The notes under the pieces are model-generated. The model was not told the DNA's origin, did not search any database, and saw only the letters and a program-made list of their open reading frames with translations. A program made the translations under genes and the position numbers. Positions 9,252 to 17,462 of a stretch of DNA of 64,000 nucleotides are shown piece after piece (the stretch's first letter is position 1; the number at the start of each line of letters is the position of its first letter). The DNA comes from Peribacillus simplex (GTDB lineage Bacteria > Bacillota > Bacilli > Bacillales > DSM-1321). The stretch covers positions 3,438,001 through 3,502,000 of the forward strand of contig NZ_CP126106.1 of NCBI RefSeq assembly GCF_030123325.1, written 5' to 3'.

Positions 9252-9297
9252 AAAAGAACCACGCATTTTAGACATATCTAAAATGCGTGGTTCTTTT
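9252..9297. terminator. Strong terminator after ypmS
   Basis: A 21 bp perfect inverted repeat (9252-9272 and 9277-9297) with a CATA loop and T-rich ends on both strands. It follows ypmS on the minus strand. Confidence 0.9.
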
Positions 9298-9330
9298 ATC
9301 ATCAAATATTTAACACATCTTTTATTCGTA

Positions 9331-9915
9331 TCACTGTAAAGATGATGGGATGGTCAATAAAAATGAAATGTCATCATTTTCAAGGTCGAATTCTTTCGCC
9401 TTCACCCTAATATCACTTTTCAGTTCCATATCCTGTAATGACACATAAATACTTTCGTCATTGGGACTGATGCTAACCCAATCCGGCATGTTATAACGCT
9501 CATTTATTAAATTCATTACATATGAAACAGGAAGGTTCATTTTTCCGACTGCAATTGATTTTTGCTTTAAGATCAAATCCCCATTTTTTTGGGCAATTGG
9601 TTCAAAAGTCAATTTCATTTCCACTTCACGGTTGAAAAATGGCATCGTTCCATATAACTCGACTTCATCCGTTAAATAAACTTCATAGTGAATGGATCCC
9701 GTCAATCCCTCTTTATCCAGATACTGGTTGATTAATCTTGTCAAATCTTCCCGATTCGTGTGAATTTGAAATTGGATATCTTCTTCATGGCTTACCTTGG
9801 GTATCATCTCTTTATCTTTTGTCGGCAGATTAACTAAAATCGTTACAAACAGGATGACCAGGATGTTTAGGGCTAATAGGGAAATAAACAAAGTCTTCCA
9901 TTTGACATTTGTCAT
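9331..9915 (-). CDS. ypmS: YpmS family (DUF2140) membrane-anchored protein
   Basis: A 194-residue protein with one N-terminal transmembrane segment (about residues 8-28, LFISLLALNILVILFVTIL) and an extracytoplasmic beta-rich domain. It matches B. subtilis YpmS in length, topology and position directly after ypmR. The function of the family is unknown. It overlaps the ypmR end by 4 bp (ATGA), so the two are translationally coupled. The long hairpin downstream ends the operon. Confidence 0.85.
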   Translation of the reverse strand: MTNVKWKTLFISLLALNILVILFVTILVNLPTKDKEMIPKVSHEEDIQFQIHTNREDLTRLINQYLDKEGLTGSIHYEVYLTDEVELYGTMPFFNREVEMKLTFEPIAQKNGDLILKQKSIAVGKMNLPVSYVMNLINERYNMPDWVSISPNDESIYVSLQDMELKSDIRVKAKEFDLENDDISFLLTIPSSLQ

Positions 9916-10754
9916 TCTTGGTCATCATCTCCTTTGGCACTCGCTTCCAATGTGTCCTTTCCGATAGTGGTAATATCCATATCATTATAGATTCTTGTCG
10001 CGATTAATTCATATCCGCGGTCATTTGGGTGAAAATAATCCTCGGCATACAGCAAATCTTCTTCGGAATTCTCGAAAATGTCTGCTATATCAATAAAATA
10101 GGCTGAATCATATTCTTCGATAATCTCTTTCCCGCTTTCATTCCAATCATTCATGATCATATCAAGTTCATAAAAATCTGCGAACCATTTGGAAAATGGA
10201 TTATAGACGCCCACAAGATAAATTTGCGCATGATCATTTTCGGAACGAACCTTATCAAGTATCTGCCTTAATCTTTTTTCATACCCTATTTTTGCCGAAT
10301 CAAACTGATTCAGTTCCAAGTCCGAGAAATTCTGCTTAAAAACCTTCATGATATCATTTCCACCGATTGTGACGACAATTGAATCAGCTTGCTTTATGTC
10401 TTCTTTAATCCTAGCTTTATCCAGTCTTTTCAATAGTTGGTCGGTCCTATTTCCACGTACGCCATGATTAATCATCTCAACGGAAGTAATCGATGGTTCT
10501 TTTTCCAGCTTATTTTGTAAATAAGGCAGATACCCGCCATTATCTTTACTATCACCAACACCTTGAGTCAAGGAATCGCCAATCGATACGATTTTCACAG
10601 GGTCCGGAAAAAAGCTGGCAGGAATGGTTTCCTTTTTACTCAGCTCAACTATGCTTTTCTGCTGAACAGATGGCTGATTTGAGGCTGTTTCACTTTGGCC
10701 GCAGCCTGAGATCCAAACTAGGCATATGAAAAGACAGGTGATTCTGTACCTCAT
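9912..10754 (-). CDS. ypmR: YpmR, SGNH/GDSL lipoprotein hydrolase
   Basis: Secreted lipoprotein with a lipase or esterase fold, 280 residues. The signal peptide ends in WISGC (lipidated Cys18). The SGNH blocks are SIGDSLTQG, a conserved Gly in NHGVRGNRTD, IGGND, and DYFHPNDRGYE. The upstream in-frame ATG at 10775 is rejected because AAGGTGAG lies 4-9 nt before ATG 10754. Operon with ypmS. The substrate is unknown. Confidence 0.85.
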   Translation of the reverse strand: MRYRITCLFICLVWISGCGQSETASNQPSVQQKSIVELSKKETIPASFFPDPVKIVSIGDSLTQGVGDSKDNGGYLPYLQNKLEKEPSITSVEMINHGVRGNRTDQLLKRLDKARIKEDIKQADSIVVTIGGNDIMKVFKQNFSDLELNQFDSAKIGYEKRLRQILDKVRSENDHAQIYLVGVYNPFSKWFADFYELDMIMNDWNESGKEIIEEYDSAYFIDIADIFENSEEDLLYAEDYFHPNDRGYELIATRIYNDMDITTIGKDTLEASAKGDDDQE

Positions 10755-11031
10755 GACCCTCACCTTCCTACCCATATATTATATCATGCAGAAAACAAAT
10801 GATTGCAAACAATATACCTTCTTTTTTCATTGTACTTTTAGCTTGAGCATTCCTTACTATACAATATGAAAAATGCAGTGAATTAAAGCTAGTCCTATAA
10901 AAATTAGCATGTTACTTAGCATGCAAAATCATTCTTCACTTCCGCTGTTTCTTCAAAAACAAATTGCCTTATTTTCACCATCGCAAAAGCTCTAAATGAA
11001 ATCATTATTAATGGGTGGATGAAAACAGAAA

Positions 11032-11053
11032 GAACAGGTCATTCAACCTGTTC
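11032..11053 (-). terminator. Terminator of ypmQ
   Basis: Stem GAACAGGT / ACCTGTTC followed on the minus strand by TTTCTGTTTT; the stem overlaps the ypmQ stop codon. The rest of 10755-11031 shows no gene. Confidence 0.7.
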
Positions 11054-11642
11054 AATAATTCTGTAAAATTTTAATATGCTTAATGATTTCATCCAAGGGA
11101 ATATCTTGCAGACCTGTATAATCCATGATGATCTTTCCTTCTTGATCAATTAGAAAAAAGCTGGTCCCATGAATCACCTGATCTTCTGCTTCTGGTTTTT
11201 TGACGATCGTTTTAAAGTTATCCAATGCAAATTGCTCGATTTCTTCCTGACCATAACCGGTCAGAAAGTGCCAATTTCCGTAATCCACATTAAATTGGTC
11301 ACCATACTTTTTTAACACATCAGGTTTGTCAATTTCCGGATCCACGGAAAACGAAACGAACTCTACATCCGTAATACCTTCATCCTTCAATTGCTGCTGC
11401 AGCTTCGTCATATTCGAAGTCATGGGCAGACATACCGTCTCGCAGCTTGTGAATATAAAATCCGCTATCCAAACCTTTCCTTTAAGATCGCTTTTTGAGA
11501 AAGGTTTCCCCTCCTGATCAACGTAATTGAAATCTTCGAGATCCCAATTTTTGGCATCAGGTACACCATTGGAACCGCATGCTGTCAACAGCAATAAAAT
11601 TGATGCTCCCATAGCTGCCATAAGCAAATGCAGCTTTCTCAT
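11052..11642 (-). CDS. ypmQ: Sco1/SenC-family copper chaperone lipoprotein (YpmQ)
   Basis: Thioredoxin-fold lipoprotein that delivers copper to the CuA centre of cytochrome c oxidase. The signal peptide ends at LLTAC (Cys22). Copper ligands are visible as TSCETVC (Cys67 and Cys71) and VIHGTS (His157). The 196-residue length matches the B. subtilis ScoA/YpmQ protein, and it acts on the outer face of the membrane. It lies in the conserved ypm cluster and is probably transcribed alone. Confidence 0.9.
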   Translation of the reverse strand: MRKLHLLMAAMGASILLLLTACGSNGVPDAKNWDLEDFNYVDQEGKPFSKSDLKGKVWIADFIFTSCETVCLPMTSNMTKLQQQLKDEGITDVEFVSFSVDPEIDKPDVLKKYGDQFNVDYGNWHFLTGYGQEEIEQFALDNFKTIVKKPEAEDQVIHGTSFFLIDQEGKIIMDYTGLQDIPLDEIIKHIKILQNY

Positions 11643-11794
11643 TCCTACCCCGTCCTTTATGTATAAAATATTCTGTTACTTCATTTATTCTATCAGACCA
11701 ATCGTAATGAGAACAGCAACTATTCCTACGAATTAAAGACAATTGTAAAAGTAACAAAACCCCCGCATATGCAGTTTCTTTTGGTTACTCCATA

Positions 11795-12640
11795 TCAATC
11801 CCAATAATACATGATTGCCATGGCTCCTTCACCTGTATGGGTACTGACAACGGCCGTTGTTGCTTCTATCTTTATGTCTTGATATCCTGTTAAATCTGAA
11901 ATGGCCTGGCGGACCTTATCGGCTATTTCAAGACCATTCGCATGTACAAAACCAATGCCTCTAATTTTTTTTCCTTGTGTATCTTCTTTGAATTTCTTGA
12001 TGATGAACTTCACGACCTGTGACTGGCTCCTGGCTTTGGATACAGGATTCAGGACACCATCATCCAGAAGTGCAATCGGCTTTATGTGCAGCAATGAACC
12101 GATAAAAGCAGAAACTTTACCAATCCTTCCGCCTTTAACGAGGTTATCAAGTGTTTCTATGACAATGATTAAACTTGACTGCTTTTTAATATGTTCCAAT
12201 CGTTCAATTATCTCAGCTACGGATTTCCCTTCCTTCGCCATCTTCGCTGCCTCGATCACCTGAAATGACATCGCTTTTGAAATGAATTTCGAGTCAAGAA
12301 CGGTAACCTTCGCTTCAGACATGTTAGCTGCGCTTTCCGCTGAGCGAACTGTGCCGCTCATGCCACCAGTCATATGTATGGAAATTATCTCGCTACCGTC
12401 TTTTCCGAGTTCATCATATACCTCCACAAAGGTACCTACGGCTGGTTGTGAGCTTTTTGGCAGTTCTTTTGACTGGTTCATCCTTTTCAGGAATTCTTCT
12501 TGTTCGATTTCAACCTTATCCAAAAAAGTCTCCCCATCTATAAAAATTGATAAAGGGACCATTGTTATATCATAAAATTCCAGTTCTTCTGGTGTCATAT
12601 CTACTGTCGAGTCTGTTACTATCTTTACTTTATTCATCAT
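11795..12640 (-). CDS. DegV family fatty-acid-binding protein
   Basis: A 281-residue DegV/FakB-type protein that binds a fatty acid and presents it to the FakA kinase. Family marks: KIVTDSTVDM at the N-terminus, KSSQPAVGTF, HMTGGMSGTVRSAESAA, VKGGRIGKVSAFIGSLLHIKPI and the C-terminal HTGEGAMAIMYYWD. It sits between ypmQ and ypmP, where B. subtilis also has a DegV gene. A second DegV paralogue lies at 29663. Which fatty acid each prefers cannot be told. Confidence 0.88.
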   Translation of the reverse strand: MMNKVKIVTDSTVDMTPEELEFYDITMVPLSIFIDGETFLDKVEIEQEEFLKRMNQSKELPKSSQPAVGTFVEVYDELGKDGSEIISIHMTGGMSGTVRSAESAANMSEAKVTVLDSKFISKAMSFQVIEAAKMAKEGKSVAEIIERLEHIKKQSSLIIVIETLDNLVKGGRIGKVSAFIGSLLHIKPIALLDDGVLNPVSKARSQSQVVKFIIKKFKEDTQGKKIRGIGFVHANGLEIADKVRQAISDLTGYQDIKIEATTAVVSTHTGEGAMAIMYYWD

Positions 12641-12753
12641 TACACATCCCTAACTTAACATATCTATTGTATTATACCTATTCAAGGTACGCATTCAAAC
12701 CAAAAGTCTTCTTTTTCAAGTGAAGTGATACTATCCTATTGAAATGATTACAC

Positions 12754-12858
12754 AAAAAAAGACCGCTCCATGAGCTAACATGGACACATGCCGATTCCTT
12801 CGATATTGCCTGGCATTGTGTCATCTCTTTTAACGGAGAAGTTAGCTATGGAACAGTC
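12754..12858 (-). ncRNA. Structured RNA segment, long branched terminator or leader
   Basis: About 105 nt between ypmP and the DegV gene. The outer arms 12761-12779 and 12841-12858 pair over about 18 bp with one bulge. An inner stem pairs GACACATGCC with GGCATTGTGTC, and a run of seven Ts closes it on the minus strand. It could be the ypmP terminator, or a cis-acting leader for the DegV gene. It does not match a riboswitch I know. Confidence 0.5.
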
Positions 12859-12862
12859 CGCA

Positions 12863-13108
12863 TTAAGCATTATTGAGTAAACTTCCAAAAAAAAGCTTGT
12901 TATAAACGGGCCATTTGAGTACGGATGCTAAATAATGCTTAAATGAGTAATTTTCTTTATGATCTTTATTGGCAAAAACCTTCTTAACAAACACTTCCAA
13001 ACGCACGGTCAACATAAAAAAATTCGGATCACTAGGCAGTAAGACAGGTATTTCTGAAATTGTGACCTTATGTCCAAAACAATCTTTGAATTCCAAGCAT
13101 TTGAACAT
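12863..13108 (-). CDS. ypmP: YpmP-like small protein (DUF2535)
   Basis: Read from ATG 13108 this is an 81-residue protein with LEFKDCFGHKVTISEIPVL and FFMLTVRLEVFVKKV. This agrees in size and position with YpmP (DUF2535 as I recall), which in B. subtilis lies between ilvA and ypmQ. The frame is open 24 codons further upstream but without a ribosome site; GAGGATTG lies about 11 nt before the ATG, and a TTG at 13111 is an alternative. Function unknown. A structured terminator follows the stop at once. Confidence 0.6.
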   Translation of the reverse strand: MFKCLEFKDCFGHKVTISEIPVLLPSDPNFFMLTVRLEVFVKKVFANKDHKENYSFKHYLASVLKWPVYNKLFFGSLLNNA

Positions 13109-13224
13109 CAAAATATCAATCCTCATTTTTAACCGATTGCTTACATTATACACAATAAATCCAAAAGTATAAATATTCAAATGTGTAAAAAAACAGAGAA
13201 ATCAGATTGTCTTTCATAAAAAAA

Positions 13225-13443
13225 GGCTGTTTTCGCATACTTTGTTGCTATTTACCAAGTAATGCGGTGTGGTTGATTTCCCCTCCAGATGCTCGCTTTC
13301 CGCGGGGCGGGCGGTGAGCCTCCTCGGCGTGAACGCCTGTGGGGTCTCACCTGTCCCGCTGCTCCCGCAGGAGTCTCGCACTTCCGCTCCAATCAACCTT
13401 AAATCGTTTCGTTTTAAAAACAACAATCTTTACGAAAAGAGCC
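13225..13443. repeat. Dispersed Bacillaceae GC-rich nested inverted repeat
   Basis: Outer arms 13225-13247 and 13421-13443 match at 18 of 23 positions. Inside, GGTTGATT (13271) and AATCAACC (13391) form a second pair, and the GC-rich core folds with GGTGAG/CTCACC and a GGCG-TGAA-CGCC tip. This sequence type is one I recognise as abundant between genes in many Bacillaceae genomes. It lies between ypmP and tatC and its function is unknown. Confidence 0.75.
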
Positions 13444-13446
13444 TAA

Positions 13447-13481
13447 AAAAAAGGCCCATAAGGGCAAAATGCCATTATGGG
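13447..13481 (-). terminator. Terminator of tatC
   Basis: Stem CCCATAA / TTATGGG with an inner GGC/GCC pair, followed on the minus strand by CCTTTTTTTTA. Confidence 0.8.
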
Positions 13482-13488
13482 ATTCTTC

Positions 13489-14235
13489 TTATAAACCTTC
13501 CTCGTAGGTGTCTTCCCGCAAGCTTTCACGTTTCACCCTTCGTTTATAGACGACTTTTGATAACGAAATACTTATTTCGTATAATAACAGCAATGGAACC
13601 ATCACCATAAAGTCTGACATAAAGTCAGGCGGCGTAATCGATATCGCTATGACAACCAGTACAAAGTATGCATACTTCCTTAACTTTTGAAGCACATAAG
13701 GATTTATTATGCCAAGGGAAGTCAAAAACATGGTTACGACAGGAAGCTCGAATAGAACTGCAAAAGGTATCGTCATATTAAATACGAATGAAAAGTACTT
13801 ATCTGCTGTAAAACTGGTTATGAACATCCCATCGCCCAGTTCAATCAAAAATTGAAGAATGGTCGGGAAGATGACAAAGTAACCGAAAGCAAGCCCTCCG
13901 ATAAAAAGCAGGAAAAGTGCCGGAATATAGGCAAGGGTCGCCCTTACTTCATTTGGCATCAAAGCCGGTTTGACGAATAACCAGATTTGCAGAGCAATTA
14001 CCGGTATGGTTGCCGCAATGGCTACGACACCTGAAAGCATAAAGTAAATCCAGATAATATCACTCGGACCCAATACCATCAGGTCAAAATCGAGATCTTT
14101 CACGAACCAATTATAAATCTCCTCAACATAAATAAAACTGGCGATAAAAAAGATCAAAAAAGCAACAGCAGTAATGATGAGCCGTTTTCTCAATTCATCG
14201 AGATGATCGATGATATTTAATTCTTTATCTTCCAA
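13489..14235 (-). CDS. tatC: Sec-independent translocase subunit TatC
   Basis: Multi-spanning receptor subunit of the twin-arginine translocase, 248 residues with about six hydrophobic segments. The N-terminal IDHLDELRKRL, the loop of FVKPALMPNEVRA and LGIINPYVLQKLRKYA are family hallmarks. The start is TTG at 14235 after AAGGCGTG. The charged C-terminal tail is cytosolic. With tatA just upstream it makes a minimal TatAC system as in other Bacillaceae; no dedicated substrate gene lies beside it. Confidence 0.93.
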   Translation of the reverse strand: MEDKELNIIDHLDELRKRLIITAVAFLIFFIASFIYVEEIYNWFVKDLDFDLMVLGPSDIIWIYFMLSGVVAIAATIPVIALQIWLFVKPALMPNEVRATLAYIPALFLLFIGGLAFGYFVIFPTILQFLIELGDGMFITSFTADKYFSFVFNMTIPFAVLFELPVVTMFLTSLGIINPYVLQKLRKYAYFVLVVIAISITPPDFMSDFMVMVPLLLLYEISISLSKVVYKRRVKRESLREDTYEEGL

Positions 14236-14285
14236 AGTTGATCACGCCTTCATTCTAAAAAATCCGTATCTTTGTTCAGCATAAA

Positions 14286-14311
14286 GGCGCAAGACGATTG
14301 CATCTTACGCC
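14286..14311 (-). promoter_or_regulatory. Hairpin between tatA and tatC
   Basis: GGCGTAAGA pairs with TCTTGCGCC (one G-U pair) across an 8 nt loop, followed only by TTTATG. It may act as a weak attenuator or RNA stabiliser that sets the TatA:TatC ratio. Confidence 0.4.
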
Positions 14312-14322
14312 CCAGCATTCAA

Positions 14323-14514
14323 TCATTCATGATTTTTTTGTTGTAGCTTCTTATCTTCTTCATAATCACCTTTTGTTAAATCACTCGTGGACTTTTTAAA
14401 CTCACGAAGCGTTTGCCCAAAAGCACGTCCAATTTCTGGAAGTTTCTTCGGACCAAAGATAATTAAAGCCAATATTAAGATGAGAATTAGACCAGGTACT
14501 CCAATGTTCGACAT
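14323..14514 (-). CDS. tatA: Sec-independent translocase subunit TatA
   Basis: A 63-residue pore-forming Tat subunit. A short N-terminal transmembrane helix (GVPGLILILILALIIF) leads to the FGPKKLPEIGRAFGQTLREFK hinge and amphipathic helix (conserved FGP), then a charged tail. First gene of the tatA-tatC pair. No twin-arginine substrate gene adjoins, so it is probably a general system. Confidence 0.93.
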   Translation of the reverse strand: MSNIGVPGLILILILALIIFGPKKLPEIGRAFGQTLREFKKSTSDLTKGDYEEDKKLQQKNHE

Positions 14515-14708
14515 GGATACATCCCCTTTGGTGTTGTAATTAGACCTACTCCGATTATAATACCATTTCCAACCAATTGAAAGGGAACTGGCAATTCGTC
14601 ATAGAATGGTAACAATTATCGACAGTATGCCCATATACGACTGGGCCGGCAGAATAAAATGTAAAAACGTAGGTATTATTCTATCCTAATTTAACATTTA
14701 ATCCATGC

Positions 14709-15977
14709 TTAAATCAATAAGTGAAATAAATTACTGTCTTTATTGACCTCTACGAAAGAGAATCCTTTCTTGTTCATCCTCTGAATGAGCCCTTCATAAT
14801 CATTTTTATCTTTTAGTTCTACACCAACCAGGGCCGGACCGCTTTCTTTATTATTTTTCTTCGTATATTCAAAACGGCTTATATCGTCATTCGGTCCTAA
14901 CACCTCATCAAGGAATTCCCTTAAAGCTCCAGCACGTTGTGGAAAATTCACGATAAAATAATATAGCAGCCCTTCATATAATAGGGATTTCTCCTTAATT
15001 TCCTGCATACGCCCAATGTCGTTATTCCCTCCGCTGACCATGCATACAACCGTTTTGCCTTTGATTTGTTCTTTGTATAAATCCAACGCGGCTACAGATA
15101 TGGCCCCTGCCGGTTCAGCGACAATCGCATGCTGATTATATAAATCGAGAATCGTCGTGCAGATTTGGCCCGAAGGTACGACAACGATATCTTCCAGGTT
15201 TTCCTTACAAAGCTGATATGTCAACTGTCCCACACACTTGACAGCTGCCCCGTCAACGAATGTATCAATGTTTTCAAGTTCAGAAACTTTTCCTTCCTTG
15301 AAGGAGTATTCCATCGAAGCAGCACCTTGCGGCTCAACTCCAATGCATTTCGTATTTGGGGAAACCGATTTGAAATAACTGGATACTCCGGCCATTAGAC
15401 CGCCACCGCCCATAGCGGCAAATACATAGTCGATTCCATCTTCACAATCATTCAGGATTTCTACAGCCGTTGTACCCTGCCCGGCGATTACCTTTTCATC
15501 GTCAAATGGATGGATAAAGGAACGCTCTTCTTTTTCACAGCATTCCATCGCCATGGCAAATGCATCATCGAAAGTATCGCCGACAAGGATGATTTCCACA
15601 TTATCCCTTCCGAATAACTGCACTTGATCGACTTTTTGCCTAGGAGTTGTAGCCGGCATATAAATTTTCCCATGGATGCCTAATTGGCTGCAGGAAAAAG
15701 CTACTCCTTGTGCATGGTTTCCCGCACTTGCACAAACGACTCCATTCTTCGTCTCTTCCTCGGTCAGGCTTTTCATTTTATAGTAGGCCCCTCTTAATTT
15801 AAAGGAACGTACGTGTTGTAGGTCCTCGCGTTTTAAATAAACATTACAATCATATTTTTCAGAGAGCCTCTGATTTTTTTGTAAAGGAGTATGCAAAACG
15901 ATTTCTTTCAGTTCTCTATAGGCAATTAGAATATCTTCCAATTGAATCCCCCTATTCTTAGATGCAGTCTGATTCAT
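14709..15977 (-). CDS. ilvA: Threonine deaminase (biosynthetic)
   Basis: PLP enzyme converting threonine to 2-oxobutyrate, the first step towards isoleucine. The cofactor lysine is in VRSFKLRGAYY (Lys60). SAGNHAQGVAFS and AMGGGGLMAGV bind substrate and phosphate, and a single C-terminal ACT-like domain begins near LLYYFIVNFPQRAGALREF. The 422-residue length fits the one-ACT Bacillus form. It pairs functionally with ilvD at 23846. No T-box leader was recognised upstream. Confidence 0.93.
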   Translation of the reverse strand: MNQTASKNRGIQLEDILIAYRELKEIVLHTPLQKNQRLSEKYDCNVYLKREDLQHVRSFKLRGAYYKMKSLTEEETKNGVVCASAGNHAQGVAFSCSQLGIHGKIYMPATTPRQKVDQVQLFGRDNVEIILVGDTFDDAFAMAMECCEKEERSFIHPFDDEKVIAGQGTTAVEILNDCEDGIDYVFAAMGGGGLMAGVSSYFKSVSPNTKCIGVEPQGAASMEYSFKEGKVSELENIDTFVDGAAVKCVGQLTYQLCKENLEDIVVVPSGQICTTILDLYNQHAIVAEPAGAISVAALDLYKEQIKGKTVVCMVSGGNNDIGRMQEIKEKSLLYEGLLYYFIVNFPQRAGALREFLDEVLGPNDDISRFEYTKKNNKESGPALVGVELKDKNDYEGLIQRMNKKGFSFVEVNKDSNLFHLLI

Positions 15978-16088
15978 AACAATCCCTCATTTCCTTCCTT
16001 AATGAATTCAATCATTATAGCACTTTACTGTTATTAATGTAATTGATTTTTCTAAAAATTCTTGCTTTTGTTCATTTCATACTAAAAA

Positions 16089-16122
16089 AATCCGATTATG
16101 GTCATTTCCCCATAATCGGATT
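16089..16122 (-). terminator. Terminator of thyA-dfrA
   Basis: A 13 bp perfect stem (16089-16101 with 16110-16122) followed on the minus strand by TTTTTTT. Confidence 0.9.
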
Positions 16123-16128
16123 ATCACT

Positions 16129-16614
16129 TTATTTTTTTTGTAGAATAATAAAATCATGTGCATAACGATTTTTTTCATCGATGCTGCCTGGGTTTGAGGA
16201 GACTTTATCCCATTGATTTTCATCAATCACGGGAAAGAAAGTATCACCTTCAAAGGTTTCATGAATTTCCGTAATATACAGGCGATCCGTAACAGGAAGG
16301 ATTTCCTTGAAGATTTCGGCTCCGCCAATCACAAAAACTTCCTCATCACGGCTATCTGCAAACGTTTTGATTTGTGCAATATCATGTAAAACTACGCAGC
16401 CTTCCGCTTTAAAATCCTGATTGCGGGTAACGATGACATTTTCCCGGCCAGGCAGGACCCTGCCGATCGAATCAAATGTTTTTCGGCCCATGACGATCGG
16501 ATGGCCCATCGTCACTTTTTTAAAATACTGCAAATCTGCCGGTAAATGCCATGGCAGTTCATTGTTTTTTCCTATCACACGATTTTGATCCATAGCCACT
16601 ATCAACGATATCAT
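16129..16614 (-). CDS. dfrA: Dihydrofolate reductase
   Basis: Reduces dihydrofolate to tetrahydrofolate with NADPH, regenerating the cofactor oxidised by thymidylate synthase. 161 residues; marks are ISLIVAMDQNRVIGKNNELPWHLPADLQYFK, VMGRKTFDSIGRVLPGRENVIVTR (quoted in parts) and VFVIGGAEIF. The start overlaps the thyA stop by 4 bp (ATGA). Chromosomal housekeeping type; susceptibility to trimethoprim cannot be judged. Confidence 0.95.
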   Translation of the reverse strand: MISLIVAMDQNRVIGKNNELPWHLPADLQYFKKVTMGHPIVMGRKTFDSIGRVLPGRENVIVTRNQDFKAEGCVVLHDIAQIKTFADSRDEEVFVIGGAEIFKEILPVTDRLYITEIHETFEGDTFFPVIDENQWDKVSSNPGSIDEKNRYAHDFIILQKK

Positions 16615-17405
16615 ATGCTAACCTCACCTTTTATATGGGGATGGGCTTCGTAATTTTCCAAAACGAAGTCCTCGAAGCTAAAATCAAAGATATTTTTCAC
16701 ATCTGGATTGATTTTCATGATTGGCAATGGTTTGGGATCACGGGTCAACTGCAGTTCCACTTGTTCAAGGTGGTTAGAGTAGATGTGGACATCCCCGAAA
16801 GTATGTACAAATTCGCCAACTTCCAAATCACACACCTGGGCGATCATCATCGTTAAGAGCGCATACGAAGCTATATTGAAAGGAACACCTAAAAAGACGT
16901 CCGCTGAACGTTGGTATAACTGGCATGAAAGCTTTCCATCAGCGACATAGAATTGAAAGAAAGCATGGCAAGGCGGCAAGGCCATTTCGTCCAATTCCCC
17001 AACATTCCAAGCACTGACTATCAATCTTCTTGAATTTGGATTCGTTTTTATTTGTTCGATCAATTCACTGATCTGGTCGATTTGCCTTCCATCGGCCGTT
17101 CCCCAAGAACGCCATTGATGACCATAAATCGGACCTAGCTCCCCATTTTCATCAGCCCATTCATTCCAAATCCGCACGCTGTTTTCCTGAAGGTAGCCAA
17201 CGTTTGTATCACCCTTCAAAAACCATAATAATTCATGGATAATCGCTTTTAAACTAACTTTTTTCGTTGTAAGTACAGGGAATCCATCTTTTAAATTGAA
17301 TCTCATTTGATATCCAAAGGTGCTGATTGTTCCTGTTCCCGTACGATCACCTTTTTGCGTTCCATTTTCGAGTACATGCTTACATAAATCTAAATATTGC
17401 TTCAT
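16611..17405 (-). CDS. thyA: Thymidylate synthase (ThyA/ThyB type)
   Basis: Makes dTMP from dUMP with methylene-tetrahydrofolate. The 264 residues carry RTGTGT near the N-terminus (phosphate binding), ALPPCHAFFQFYV with nucleophile Cys146, RSADVFLGVPFNIASYA and FGDVHIYSNHLEQV. The length matches the B. subtilis thyB product and E. coli ThyA rather than the longer phage-like form. Operon with dfrA, translationally coupled. Confidence 0.95.
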   Translation of the reverse strand: MKQYLDLCKHVLENGTQKGDRTGTGTISTFGYQMRFNLKDGFPVLTTKKVSLKAIIHELLWFLKGDTNVGYLQENSVRIWNEWADENGELGPIYGHQWRSWGTADGRQIDQISELIEQIKTNPNSRRLIVSAWNVGELDEMALPPCHAFFQFYVADGKLSCQLYQRSADVFLGVPFNIASYALLTMMIAQVCDLEVGEFVHTFGDVHIYSNHLEQVELQLTRDPKPLPIMKINPDVKNIFDFSFEDFVLENYEAHPHIKGEVSI

Positions 17406-17462
17406 GATAAACCACCTTTTCTACTTTCATTCTCCTTATTTTAACGTATTATTGCCCAATGT

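Noticed and set aside
15978..16088. T-box leader upstream of ilvA
   Set aside because: Only about 110 bp, no T-box sequence (TGGNACCGCG-type) and no antiterminator stem found.
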